NCBI GenBank assembly: GCA_045430345.1
Contig: JAILXT010000002.1
Location: 496,001 to 560,000 of the forward strand
Direction: 5' to 3'
Length of the DNA stretch: 64,000 nucleotides
Origin: Agarilytica sp045430345
GTDB lineage: Bacteria > Pseudomonadota > Gammaproteobacteria > Pseudomonadales > Cellvibrionaceae
The notes under the pieces are model-generated. The model was not told where the DNA came from, did not search any database, and worked only from the letters and a program-made list of their open reading frames with translations. This document shows, in pieces, positions 51,410 to 59,672 of this stretch (within the stretch, counting starts at the first letter, position 1; each line of letters begins with the position of its first letter). Position numbers and translations under genes: made by a program.

Positions 51410-51415
51410 TAGAAT
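51410..51415 (+). promoter_or_regulatory. Probable -10 element of the Rsm/Csr small RNA
   Basis: TAGAAT, five of six bases matching the consensus, ends six bases before the predicted first transcribed base (about 51422). No good -35 hexamer is seen, as expected for a promoter that relies on the GacA site upstream. Confidence 0.5.
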
Positions 51416-51420
51416 ATCAA

Positions 51421-51545
51421 TGGTCAGGGATTGGCAGAGGGACTGTGGCAGGGAGCATGGAGTGAAGCCACGAATTACCTGGGGAACAGGTAAATCCTGT
51501 GAGTTCGCCACGGCAAGGATTGCCGTGGCGATTTCTTCTGTTTAT
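51421..51545 (+). ncRNA. RsmY/RsmZ/CsrB-like RNA that sequesters CsrA/RsmA
   Basis: About 125 bases. Six GGA triplets occur in a row (at 51428, 51440, 51452, 51459, 51483 and 51517), three as AGGGA. At least three can be placed in hairpin loops: loop AGGGA closed by CAG/CTG (51435-51445), loop GGGAA closed by TTACCTG/CAGGTAA (51475-51493), and loop AGGAT closed by CGCCACGGCA/TGCCGTGGCG (51506-51530). GGA in an exposed loop is what CsrA/RsmA proteins bind. The preceding GacA site, the lack of an open frame and the terminal hairpin all fit an Rsm-type RNA. It would free mRNAs from CsrA repression when the Gac system is active. The paralogue class cannot be told without a covariance search. Confidence 0.75.
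51506..51530 (+). terminator. 3' hairpin of the Rsm/Csr-like RNA
   Basis: A perfect ten-base stem (CGCCACGGCA/TGCCGTGGCG) with a five-base loop AGGAT. The tract after it is T-rich but interrupted (ATTTCTTCTGTTTATTT). It probably ends the small RNA, and its loop adds a GGA site. Confidence 0.6.
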
Positions 51546-51564
51546 TTCCGCATTTCGTCGCATC

Positions 51565-51607
51565 GCAGTGGTCCACTGCTTGACTCTTTAAGCAATTGTC
51601 GTAGTAT
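51565..51607 (+). promoter_or_regulatory. Perfect 15-bp palindrome next to a candidate promoter
   Basis: GCAGTGGTCCACTGC (51565-51579) is a perfect palindrome around one central base. It touches TTGACT (51580-51585), a good -35 hexamer, with TAGTAT (51602-51607) 16 bases on as -10. A repressor or activator bound here would cover the promoter. The transcript would start near 51614. Confidence 0.4.
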
Positions 51608-51826
51608 TTATTGTATAAGACCGTGTTATTCTTACCGAATAGGCATTTGTTTGTACGAGGGGGTTTGTCTTCAAGTACATAGTGAATCAAATAGTCGGGC
51701 TTATCACAGAGCATCATTGCTCATTGCTTTCCCGGCATTCACACCAGTCGCTCCGATCGATTGGTAGGGTCCTTCTCCCCTCAGATTTATGGCCCCATCT
51801 CAATAACGATAATATTTTCCTGAAAT

Positions 51827-51851
51827 CCCCGCTTGGTTTTACCTTGCGGGG
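51827..51851 (+). terminator. GC-rich hairpin in the gap upstream of the HNH gene
   Basis: CCCCGC and GCGGGG (51827-51832 and 51846-51851) pair, with GG/CC pairs further in. The sequence after it (TTCTCATTTT) is mildly T-rich. It could end a transcript from the promoter near 51600, or regulate the HNH gene's leader. The stretch 51614-51826 holds no open frame of note. Confidence 0.35.
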
Positions 51852-51967
51852 GTTCTCATTTTACAGCATAAAAAAAGAGGTTTTATATTCCCCGCGTGGA
51901 GAACACGGGCGCACACTTTTTCGTATTAGGATCAATAATTCTCATAAATTTGGTAAAAGGTGAACGT

Positions 51968-52537
51968 GTGGAAGCGAGAATACTACGACTTAATTTAGCC
52001 GGTCAGCCTATAGAATGGTTACATTGGCAGGACGGCGTCACGTTGTATGCGCGGGGCTTGGTAGTGTGGTCTCTTGGGGGGATAGTGAAAAAAGTGCGTG
52101 GGGGAAAATCACGTATGACGGGTTTAGATTCATCGTTGTCTTTACCCGCAATTGTCGCGTGTAATGGCCAGCGCATGACAAAGATGCGGGTTGATCCTCC
52201 GTTAACAAACCCCGCGTTGTTTTACCGCGACAATTGCCAATGTCTTTATTGCGGACAATATTTTACCTTTGCAGAACTTTCTCGTGACCATGTTCACCCT
52301 AGCAGTAAAGGCGGTAAAGATTGTTGGGAAAATGTTGTGGCAGCATGCAAACGCTGTAATCAATTCAAAGGGGATCGTTTATTGAAAGAGACGAGTATGG
52401 AGTTACTTGCGCTGCCGTACAGACCTAACCCCTACGAGTATATGGCGCTGACCAACAGCAAGCGAATTCGGGGTGATCAGTATGAGTATTTACGCCCACA
52501 ATTTTCGCGCTATCAAGGTGAAGGATTAATTGTATAA
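51968..52537 (+). CDS. HNH endonuclease family protein
   Basis: 189 residues from the GTG at 51968, which has AGGTG upstream and matches the family start VEARILRLNLAGQPIEWL. The C-terminal half holds the HNH core: two Cys pairs (NCQCLYCGQYF and ACKRCNQFKGD) framing SRDHVHPSSKGGKDCWENVV with the catalytic His. The first half (about 1-85) is a conserved domain of this common gammaproteobacterial family. Its substrate and purpose are unknown. Frames open further upstream lack homology. Confidence 0.85.
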   Translation: MEARILRLNLAGQPIEWLHWQDGVTLYARGLVVWSLGGIVKKVRGGKSRMTGLDSSLSLPAIVACNGQRMTKMRVDPPLTNPALFYRDNCQCLYCGQYFTFAELSRDHVHPSSKGGKDCWENVVAACKRCNQFKGDRLLKETSMELLALPYRPNPYEYMALTNSKRIRGDQYEYLRPQFSRYQGEGLIV

Positions 52538-52553
52538 ACCGCTTTAGATCTCC

Positions 52554-52584
52554 TCGACATTAAGCCATCGTTATCCGCTATAAT
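52554..52584 (+). promoter_or_regulatory. Probable promoter of the SMP-30 gene
   Basis: TATAAT at 52579-52584 is a perfect -10. TCGACA at 52554-52559 is five of six to the -35 consensus, though the 19-base spacer is longer than ideal. It lies about 57 bases before the SMP-30 start codon. Confidence 0.45.
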
Positions 52585-52640
52585 CGATCGATTGTAGTTT
52601 TCATCATATCTATTTTCCGTTTGTCTTTTTAGAGGTTGCC

Positions 52641-53510
52641 ATGCGAGATGTTTCTGTTGCGTTGTCTGTTAATGCACAATTAGGCGAATGCCCTCGTTGG
52701 GATGAAAAGTCTCGTTGCTTGTACTGGGTTGATATCAACGGCTTTAAACTACATTGTTTTGACCCGGACTCGGGCGACAATAAAAGCTTATTGTTTAAAG
52801 AGGAGATTGGGTGTTTCAGTGTGAGGGAGAAGGGCGGTTTCGTTTTAGCGATGCGCAGTGGTTTTTATTTGTTGGATGGTTGGAACACCGTGTTAACGCC
52901 ACTTTCAGATCCGGAAAAATCGTTAAGCAGTAATCGATTTAATGATGGGCGTTGTGATGTGAATGGACGATTTATTGCGGGTTCCTATTACCCCCCGAAG
53001 GACTATGACGGCGCTAATTTATGGTCGTTAAACTCAGACTTCGTCGTAACTAAATTAGAAGAGGGTTTGCTTACATCTAACGGCGCAGCATTTAGCCCCG
53101 ATAGCAAAACGTTTTATTTGTCTGATACGCCGAAGCACGTCATTTATCGATACGATTATGACGTAGCGAATGGGCAGATATCTAATCGAGAAGTGTTGCA
53201 TCAGTTTCCTCATGGTGAGGGTCGGCCAGATGGTGCCTCGGTAGATGCTGAAGGGAATTACTGGTCGGCGCTGTATGAGGGGGGGCGGGTTGTTTGTTTA
53301 AACCCAAAAGGGGACATTATTGAAGAGGTTGCGTTGCCTGTACGCTGCCCGACTATGATTGCATTTGGCGGCGATGATTTAAAAACAGCTTATGTTACGA
53401 GTGTCGGTGATCGGTCAGAAGAAGAGCTCAAACAAAATCCAGACTCAGGGGCTATTTTTTCTTTTCGTGTCGATGTTCCTGGTTTGGTAGAGTCGCGATT
53501 TTCTGGTTAA
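52641..53510 (+). CDS. SMP-30/gluconolactonase family protein
   Basis: 289 residues, a six-bladed propeller of the SMP-30/LRE family, which hydrolyses sugar lactones with a bound divalent metal. Metal-site candidates are Glu in QLGECPRWDEK (about 18), Asn in SSNRFNDGRCDVNGRF (about 101), Asn in LLTSNGAAFSPD (about 146) and Asp in GRPDGASVDAEGNYW (about 196). AGAGG lies five bases before the ATG. A gluconolactonase or related sugar-acid lactonase role is likely; the exact sugar is open. Confidence 0.88.
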   Translation: MRDVSVALSVNAQLGECPRWDEKSRCLYWVDINGFKLHCFDPDSGDNKSLLFKEEIGCFSVREKGGFVLAMRSGFYLLDGWNTVLTPLSDPEKSLSSNRFNDGRCDVNGRFIAGSYYPPKDYDGANLWSLNSDFVVTKLEEGLLTSNGAAFSPDSKTFYLSDTPKHVIYRYDYDVANGQISNREVLHQFPHGEGRPDGASVDAEGNYWSALYEGGRVVCLNPKGDIIEEVALPVRCPTMIAFGGDDLKTAYVTSVGDRSEEELKQNPDSGAIFSFRVDVPGLVESRFSG

Positions 53511-53554
53511 TCAGAGGTTCTCTATCATCGGGCGTTGGTATGAAGGGGGGAGTG

Positions 53555-53579
53555 AAAAAAGGGTGTTGATTTTCCACCC
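53555..53579 (-). terminator. Rho-independent terminator after the truncated hemoglobin gene
   Basis: On the minus strand GGGTG and CACCC (53579-53575 and 53565-53561) form a stem with a nine-base loop, followed directly by TTTTTT. It lies about 30 bases beyond the stop of the hemoglobin gene and would end the frmA-hemoglobin transcript. Confidence 0.65.
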
Positions 53580-53609
53580 GTGAGTTTTAAGAGCATACCT
53601 ACAACGCTT

Positions 53610-54026
53610 CTAACCTTTACTAAGTTCTAATATCCTATTCGCCGGTACGCGAAGCTGGGTTTTTAAATAGCTGGAAAATTCTTCTGGATACTTTTGTTGG
53701 TCTATGGCCTGATCCATACAAGTTAACCATGCATCATGATTTTCTTGGGTGACAGGCAAGTGTTGATGCGCTTGGGGAATATTGATTTTCCCGTATTTTT
53801 CCTGATACCTTTTTGGGCCACCCAACCATCCACATAAAAAGCGAGCGAGTTTATCAATGGATATGTCAATATTGTCCGGGTGCATATCGTGAAGTTCACG
53901 CGCTTCGGGAAGCTTGGCCATAATGTCATAAAATGCAGTGACGAGTTGGGTAATGCCTTCTACTTCACCAGCGGCTTGAAAGGATGTGTTTTCAAAGCCG
54001 TAGCGTTTTGATATTTCAACTTTCAT
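53610..54026 (-). CDS. Group II truncated hemoglobin
   Basis: 138 residues from the ATG at 54026, preceded by AAGGA. The 2-over-2 globin pattern is seen: long helix B/E region (ITQLVTAFYDIMAKLPEARELHDMHP), KLARFLCGWLGGPKRYQEKYG, the proximal His in PQAHQHLPVTQENHDAWL (about 80-97) and Trp at the G8 position (HDAWL), typical of group II. Such globins bind oxygen and nitric oxide and often act in NO or peroxide detoxification. frmA ends 22 bases upstream on the same strand, so the two are probably one operon. Confidence 0.88.
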   Translation of the reverse strand: MKVEISKRYGFENTSFQAAGEVEGITQLVTAFYDIMAKLPEARELHDMHPDNIDISIDKLARFLCGWLGGPKRYQEKYGKINIPQAHQHLPVTQENHDAWLTCMDQAIDQQKYPEEFSSYLKTQLRVPANRILELSKG

Positions 54027-54048
54027 GAAAATCCTTGTTGCTGCTAAG

Positions 54049-55182
54049 TTACTCGTCGAATAAAACCACAGAGCGAATGCTTTTGCCTTCATGCATTAAA
54101 TCAAATGCACGGTTTATATCGTTTAGCGACATGGTGTGGGTGACAAAATCGTCGAGGGGTATGTCGCCGTCCATAAACTGATTAACCATGCCGGGTAAAT
54201 CACTGCGGCCTTTTACACCGCCAAAGGCGGTACCTCGCCATACGCGACCGGTCACAAGTTGAAAGGGACGGGTAGCGATTTCTTGCCCAGATCCAGCGAC
54301 GCCAATAATAACGGATTCGCCCCAGCCTTTATGACAACACTCTAAAGCGGAGCGCATAACGTTAACATTGCCAATGCACTCGAAGGAGTAATCGACGCCG
54401 CCATCGGTAAGGTCGACGATGATATCTTGAATTTGTTTGTCGCCATTGTCGAGATCGTAATCATTCGGGTTGATACAGTCGGTGGCACCAAACTTTTTAG
54501 CGATATCAAATTTGCTGGCGTTAACATCCACAGCAATAATCCGCTCCGCTTTCGCCATCACCGCGCCCAAAATTACAGAGAGCCCGATGCCGCCTAAACC
54601 GAACACCGCAACCGTTGAGCCAGGCTCGACTTTGGCCGTATTCATCACGGCGCCAATACCCGTGGTAACGCCGCAACCGAGAAGGCACACTTTATCTAAC
54701 GGTGCGTTCGGGTTTATTTTTGCCAGAGCGATTTCAGGGAGTACGGTGTACTCTGAAAAGGTTGATGTACCCATATAGTGAAATAACGGTTTGCCATCTA
54801 ATGAAAAACGTGACGTACCGTCGGGCATTAAGCCTTGGCCTTGGGTCGTACGAATGGCTTGGCATAAATTTGTTTTACCGCTTTTGCAAAATTTACATTC
54901 GCCGCATTCGGGGGTGTATAAGGGAATAACATGGTCACCCGGCGCAACACTTGTTACACCTGGGCCAACTTCCATCACGATGCCGCCGCCTTCGTGACCC
55001 AGTATGCTCGGGAAAATGCCTTCTGGGTCCGCGCCGGAGAGTGTAAATGCGTCGGTATGACATACGCCGGTGGCCACGATTTTTACGAGGACTTCACCTT
55101 TTTTAGGCCCCGCAACCTTAACTTCTTCAATAGAAAGTGCTTCCCCAGCTGCGAATGCAACTGCTGCGCGTGATGTGATCAT
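54049..55182 (-). CDS. frmA: S-(hydroxymethyl)glutathione / class III alcohol dehydrogenase
   Basis: 377 residues. This zinc enzyme oxidises the glutathione adduct of formaldehyde with NAD and also reduces S-nitrosoglutathione. The catalytic zinc ligands lie in ATGVCHTDAFTLSGADPEG (Cys about 41) and GHEGGG. The structural zinc site is PECGECKFCKSGKTNLC (about 91-107). The nucleotide fold is VFGLGGIGLSVILGA (about 193). The usual partner, the S-formylglutathione hydrolase gene fghA, is not next to it; a truncated hemoglobin gene is. Confidence 0.95.
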   Translation of the reverse strand: MITSRAAVAFAAGEALSIEEVKVAGPKKGEVLVKIVATGVCHTDAFTLSGADPEGIFPSILGHEGGGIVMEVGPGVTSVAPGDHVIPLYTPECGECKFCKSGKTNLCQAIRTTQGQGLMPDGTSRFSLDGKPLFHYMGTSTFSEYTVLPEIALAKINPNAPLDKVCLLGCGVTTGIGAVMNTAKVEPGSTVAVFGLGGIGLSVILGAVMAKAERIIAVDVNASKFDIAKKFGATDCINPNDYDLDNGDKQIQDIIVDLTDGGVDYSFECIGNVNVMRSALECCHKGWGESVIIGVAGSGQEIATRPFQLVTGRVWRGTAFGGVKGRSDLPGMVNQFMDGDIPLDDFVTHTMSLNDINRAFDLMHEGKSIRSVVLFDE

Positions 55183-55292
55183 ACTGGTGCCCCGACAGGT
55201 TTTGGCAAAATAATAGTGGATGTAATTGGTCAGCTATTGTGACGAAATGTATTTCTTTAGGTAAAGCTTTTTATGCCTATAAAATAAATTTT

Positions 55293-57839
55293 TTATAGTG
55301 ATCTTAATAACGTAAGCGGTGGCGTATTGACGACTTTACGTGCCGACAGCCAACCGGTAAGCCCGATTAATATCCCTGATAATAGCGGCCCCCATAGCCA
55401 TAACCAGCCCTGGCTACTATAAGGTAAATCGAATATGCGTGTTTGTAAAAAGAATATGCATAGTTCGGTGCCTCCCACGGCAAGTATGCCCGCTAACGTC
55501 CCGAGTGTTATAAATTCAACCAATAAGGTTGATCGAATCAACGATTTAGCCGCACCAAGCGTGCGATAGATCGCCCCTTCTTGAATGCGTATATCTAAAG
55601 TTGCTTGAATACTGGTCACGAGCACGAGCAAGCCTGAGCTTAGTACTAGCGCCAAAATAAATTCAATGGCGAGGGAAACTTTACTCACGATACTTTGCAC
55701 CTGCTCGATAGTTTGGTCGATTTCGATGATTGATATCGTAGGGTGAGCACGGCTTAAGGTGTTTAATGCCAGTTTGTTTTCTGTGGGCAAGTAGAAGCTT
55801 GTTACCCAATTGGCGCTTATGCCGCCGAGTAGTGGCCTATCAAAAATCATATAAAAATTCGGGTTCATCGAATCCCATTTTACCGATCGAATACTGCTTA
55901 CGCGCGCGTCGACGGTTTGCCCGGCGACGCTAAAGGTAATGGTGTCGCCGATGGTTAAGCCCAGCCCTTCTGCATAAGAAGATTCTGTTGAGACTTGCAG
56001 TACATCACGGGGTTTTAGTGTGTTCCACCATGCGCCTTGTGTAATGGTATTGTCTTCTCCGTAGGTGTCGGACCAAGTAAGATTTAGCTCACGTTTATAG
56101 TTAACGCGATGCTTAGGTGGTTTTTCAATACTTTTTATATCGATACCGTTGACGGATATAACGCGTCCGCGTGTCATCGGGAAAAAGAGCTTGGACTGAA
56201 TATCGTTCTCTGCAAAAAAAGTTTTTATTTGCGGCATCTCTTCTGGGAATATATTGAAAACAAAATGGTTGGGCGCGTTTTCTGGGAGTTGGTTCTGCCA
56301 TTGGGATAGTAGGCTCGTGCGTACGGTGAGCAATATAAATAGCAGCATAAATAATAGCGAAAATATGACCACCTGAAGGGCGTTGAATTGCTTATGCCGT
56401 TTTAGGCTGGCTAAGCCGAGCTTCCAGCTAGTAGACAGGTATCGGCTAAGTGGGCGCGTGGTTTGAATTAAAATAGAAGAAATTACCCCGACCCCTAAAA
56501 CGCAAACCGTGGCGCCAGCTGTAACGATGAGCGTTAAACTGATGTCTCGGCTATAAAAAAACATTAAACCTAAAATAGCGATTACGCCGATGGTTGTGCT
56601 GGTAAAAATTGTTCTCGGATTTACTTCGGAAGATCGAAGAACGCTGGCTGGCGGAATATTCCTTAGACCAAAAATGGGCGGGGCAGCAAACGCCCAAAGT
56701 GAAATGAAGCCGGTAACAGCGCCCGTGAGATAGGCGCTCCATGAGGCTTGTGCAAGGGCGGTGGGAATGAGATCACCGAGTGCGCCAATAATGCCCCAGT
56801 GTAAGCACCAGCCTAGTAATGCCCCGATAAAAATACTGCTAATGCCAATAAATAAAATGCTTTGCGCATACAGTTGGGTAATATTACGGGGCGTGCAGCC
56901 CAATGTTTTTAATAAGGCAACTTGGTTCTGGTGGCGTTTCGCATATCGCCGCGCGGCTAACGCGATCGCAAGGCCGGATAAAATAACGCTTAGGCAGCCA
57001 GTAAGCAGTAGAAATCGCTCGGCGCGGGTTAGCGCACTATCGATACTGATATTGCCGCCTTTTACATCGATCCACCGGTGGTGCTCGCCTATTTGAGGGT
57101 CGAGCCACTTTTTCATTGCCGCGATAGCGGATGCATCGCCGCCCAGGAGCCAGTCGTAGTCGATATCACTACCGATTTGCACAACTTGGGTTTTCTTAAT
57201 GTCGGCGATGTTCATCATCACGCGGGGGGATACCCCGAATATACTTTGTCCGCTATCGGGTTCTTTGTTCAGCGCTGCAGTAACAATAAAGTCAGCTTCG
57301 CCAATGGTTATTTTGTCGCCAGCACTAATCTTTAATGCGTTAAATATTCTGGGCGCTATCCATACCTCTCCGGGTTTAGGGCCGTGGGTAATTTTTTGGC
57401 CGGTCCCAAAGGGGGTATTCGAAATGGTGAGTGCACCTTTTAGGGGGTATAACGCCGATACCGCCTTAACTTGAGACAGCGTCATTCCCGATTCGGAAAA
57501 AGCCATCGCCTGAAATCGAAGAATGTCAGCGCCTGTTAAACCTAATTCTTGTGCGCGTGTTTTCCATTTTGCGGGTGGCGTGATACTGCCCGTGACTTTT
57601 GCGTCCGCCGCGAGAAAGTGAGAGGCCTCTTCGTAAATCGAATTATGTATGCGGCTGGTAAACAAACTAATGCACGTTACTGTGGCAATGGCGAGTAATA
57701 GTGAAAAAAGTAATATATTAAGTTCGCCACTTTTCCAGTCACGCCAAAGCAAACGCCGTGTAAGAGCTATGCTCACTTTGGGTGGTGGTGAAAATGGGGA
57801 TGCGTGAGAATTTTTTGGTGTGGTTTCGGGTTGAATCAC
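55293..57839 (-). CDS. ABC transporter permease, FtsX family (YbbP-like)
   Basis: 848 residues, about ten membrane helices in the layout of the YbbP/FtsX group: one helix (about 40-60), a large periplasmic domain (about 65-260), three helices near 275-400, more from 415 to 505, a second periplasmic domain (about 515-715) and three final helices (about 725-840). FtsX-like cores are seen at LTGCLSVILSGLAIALAARRYA and EFILALVLSSGLLVLVTSIQAT. The start overlaps the ATPase stop by four bases. It may release a lipid or hydrophobic substrate from the membrane, or act mechanically. tesA is the conserved neighbour. Confidence 0.88.
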   Translation of the reverse strand: MIQPETTPKNSHASPFSPPPKVSIALTRRLLWRDWKSGELNILLFSLLLAIATVTCISLFTSRIHNSIYEEASHFLAADAKVTGSITPPAKWKTRAQELGLTGADILRFQAMAFSESGMTLSQVKAVSALYPLKGALTISNTPFGTGQKITHGPKPGEVWIAPRIFNALKISAGDKITIGEADFIVTAALNKEPDSGQSIFGVSPRVMMNIADIKKTQVVQIGSDIDYDWLLGGDASAIAAMKKWLDPQIGEHHRWIDVKGGNISIDSALTRAERFLLLTGCLSVILSGLAIALAARRYAKRHQNQVALLKTLGCTPRNITQLYAQSILFIGISSIFIGALLGWCLHWGIIGALGDLIPTALAQASWSAYLTGAVTGFISLWAFAAPPIFGLRNIPPASVLRSSEVNPRTIFTSTTIGVIAILGLMFFYSRDISLTLIVTAGATVCVLGVGVISSILIQTTRPLSRYLSTSWKLGLASLKRHKQFNALQVVIFSLLFMLLFILLTVRTSLLSQWQNQLPENAPNHFVFNIFPEEMPQIKTFFAENDIQSKLFFPMTRGRVISVNGIDIKSIEKPPKHRVNYKRELNLTWSDTYGEDNTITQGAWWNTLKPRDVLQVSTESSYAEGLGLTIGDTITFSVAGQTVDARVSSIRSVKWDSMNPNFYMIFDRPLLGGISANWVTSFYLPTENKLALNTLSRAHPTISIIEIDQTIEQVQSIVSKVSLAIEFILALVLSSGLLVLVTSIQATLDIRIQEGAIYRTLGAAKSLIRSTLLVEFITLGTLAGILAVGGTELCIFFLQTRIFDLPYSSQGWLWLWGPLLSGILIGLTGWLSARKVVNTPPLTLLRSL

Positions 57840-58513
57840 GCTGATGGCTCTCGTACTTCTTGGAGTTCGCCTGAATGCATTTGCAGGCTGCGTTGGCAGC
57901 GCGCAGCTAGCGTGGCAGAGTGTGTAACGAGAACAAGCGTTGTGCCGGTTTCCTGGTTCATGTCGAAAAGTAAATCGGCAATCTTTTCGCCTGTTTCGGT
58001 GTCTAAGTTACCTGTGGGTTCGTCGGCAAAAATAATCGGTGCTTGGCAAGCAAACGCGCGAGCCAGTGCCACGCGCTGTTGTTCTCCGCCGGATAACTGA
58101 TTGGGGTAATGCCCCATGCGCTCTTTTAGTCCTACGCGGGCTAAATATTGCGCGGCTGATTTCTCTGCGTCTTTTGTGGCAGTAAGCTCTAGTGGCAGCA
58201 TGACGTTTTCGAGTGCGGTTAAACTGCCGAGTAATTGGAAGTTCTGAAACACAAAAGAGACCAGTTGATTGCGTACAGATGCACGTTCTTCCTCATTAAG
58301 GCCTGTTATCTCTTGGTCGTTGAGATACACTTTTCCTTGGCTTGGGATGTCTAAGCCGGCGAGCATGCCAAGCAGGGTGGACTTCCCCGAGCCGGATGCG
58401 CCAACGATTGCTACAGATTCACCCCGTGAAATATCGAGGTTGATATGTTTAAGGATGTGTAAGGTGCCATCTCCAGTAGGAACGTGTTGTTGAAGGTCGA
58501 GCGCTTTAATCAT
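57836..58513 (-). CDS. ABC transporter ATP-binding protein (YbbA-like)
   Basis: 225 residues, size of a LolD/YbbA ATPase. Walker A is GASGSGKSTLL (about 37-47), the signature is LSGGEQQRVALARAFA (about 139-154), Walker B is PIIFADEPTGNLD (about 159-171) and the switch His is in VTHS. It pairs with the permease downstream and is divergent from tesA with 31 bases between starts. The ybbA-ybbP-tesA group is conserved in gammaproteobacteria. Confidence 0.92.
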   Translation of the reverse strand: MIKALDLQQHVPTGDGTLHILKHINLDISRGESVAIVGASGSGKSTLLGMLAGLDIPSQGKVYLNDQEITGLNEEERASVRNQLVSFVFQNFQLLGSLTALENVMLPLELTATKDAEKSAAQYLARVGLKERMGHYPNQLSGGEQQRVALARAFACQAPIIFADEPTGNLDTETGEKIADLLFDMNQETGTTLVLVTHSATLAARCQRSLQMHSGELQEVREPSA

Positions 58514-58544
58514 TCAGACTGCCCTAATAAAAAAGTGAGTTGCT

Positions 58545-59201
58545 ATGCATAAGTATCGGAAATATTTGGTCATTGTTACATTATCCGCAATTTCCTGGTT
58601 GCCGGTATGGGGGCATTCTGCAGATAAGCCAGGTTTGGATACGTCTGGGCATAAAAAGATCCTCATACTAGGGGATAGTTTAAGTGCCGCATACAAGCTA
58701 GCCGCGGAAGATGGCTGGGTGCATTTGTTGCAAGCGCGTATCGATCGAGACAAGCTCCCGTTCAAGGTGGTGAACGCCTCGGTGAGTGGTGCCACTACGG
58801 CTGCAGGTTTGCAGATGTTACCCAGCGCATTATCTGCCCATCAACCTGCGGTTGTTCTTATAGAGTTGGGGGCGAATGACGGTTTACAAGGTAAGCCGGT
58901 GCCCTACATTAGCCGAAATTTGACCACGTTGATTACACAGTCGCAGGACGCGGGGGCAAAGGTCGTTCTGGCGGGGATTCGGCTGCCGCCAAATTTCGGA
59001 TCACGCTATACAAAACCGTTTTTTGACCAATACGCCATCTTGGCTAAACAGTTCGAATTACCGTTGGTGCCCTTTTTATTAAGTGGGGTTGCCGGTAATG
59101 CCGATCTAATGCTGCGTGATGGCCTGCACCCAAAGGCGAAAGCACAGCCTTTGGTTCTCGATAACGTGTGGCCAATTATTGAGCCCCTTCTTCAAAAGTA
59201 A
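58545..59201 (+). CDS. tesA: Periplasmic SGNH hydrolase (TesA-type esterase/lysophospholipase)
   Basis: 218 residues. The signal peptide (about 1-25) is followed by block I KILILGDSLSAAYKL with nucleophile Ser (about 45), block III IELGANDGLQG (about 107) and block V DGLHPKAKA (about 191), the full SGNH active site. TesA hydrolyses acyl thioesters and lysophospholipids in the periplasm. A nearby YbbA-type ABC system is the usual partner. The start codon is ATG at 58545. Confidence 0.94.
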   Translation: MHKYRKYLVIVTLSAISWLPVWGHSADKPGLDTSGHKKILILGDSLSAAYKLAAEDGWVHLLQARIDRDKLPFKVVNASVSGATTAAGLQMLPSALSAHQPAVVLIELGANDGLQGKPVPYISRNLTTLITQSQDAGAKVVLAGIRLPPNFGSRYTKPFFDQYAILAKQFELPLVPFLLSGVAGNADLMLRDGLHPKAKAQPLVLDNVWPIIEPLLQK

Positions 59202-59534
59202 GGGTATTTCATTGCATCCAGGTAGACGGCTGGTGAACTTGTTCAAGGTCGGATTATTTACTGGAAATCGTATTTACTTCTTCGAAAAGTAGTCTATGGC
59301 GCCGTTTTTTTTATTTGATCGTTAAAATTAATGTAAGTGCTCACTTTTTCTGTGTGCCAGTTATCATAACTGGTTGAAAGGGCTCGCTAATGAGAGAACT
59401 TGTCTATGGTTAAAATATAGTCAGATTAATCATTTTTCCTGTTTGAAAGTCATAGGTTAAAGGGGTATAAATTTGCCTCCGCTTAGAACCTAATAAAAAG
59501 CAAACACGAATAAGTGGTTATCAGGGGTACCGAT
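59202..59534. other. Gene-free stretch with an operator-like palindrome
   Basis: 333 bases upstream of a small membrane peptide gene. Apart from the 17-bp palindrome at 59357-59373, the only striking sequence is TGTAAG-N6-CTTTTT at 59332-59349, a half match to a GacA box. It is not backed by a GGA-rich RNA downstream. Confidence 0.3.
59357..59373. promoter_or_regulatory. Perfect 17-bp palindromic operator candidate
   Basis: CCAGTTATCATAACTGG is perfectly symmetric about its central C. It lies 162 bases before the start of the small membrane peptide gene at 59535. Symmetric sites of this size are typical of dimeric regulators. The bound protein is unknown. Confidence 0.45.
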
Positions 59535-59672
59535 ATGAAAACCGACGTATTAACCTTAGCAGCGATTGTATTTGTAGCTGGGCTATTATTAAGCTCAATT
59601 ACGGCTTCAGACATATTTGAAAATAACGAAGACCTTTCTACTTCAGTGCAACAGGCAAACGTTTCCCGTTAA
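59535..59672 (+). CDS. Small single-helix membrane peptide, 45 residues
   Basis: ATG at 59535 to TAA at 59672. The peptide begins MKTDVLTLAAIVFVAGLLLS, with a single hydrophobic helix (about 5-22), then a short polar tail (FENNEDLSTSVQQANVSR). GGGG lies ten bases upstream. A short hairpin CCTCC-TTGT-GGAGG (59673-59686) follows the stop. It may be a small membrane protein or a cleaved signal-like peptide. No family was recognised. The long leader (over 300 bases) contains a palindrome. Confidence 0.5.
   Translation: MKTDVLTLAAIVFVAGLLLSSITASDIFENNEDLSTSVQQANVSR

Noticed and set aside
51286..51967. tRNA, tmRNA, RNase P or SRP RNA in the long gap before the HNH gene
   Set aside because: None of the conserved blocks of these RNAs was found; the pattern instead fits an Rsm/Csr-type RNA.
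59332..59349. Possible second GacA box (TGTAAG-N6-CTTTTT)
   Set aside because: Only half of the site matches and no GGA-rich RNA or terminal hairpin follows.
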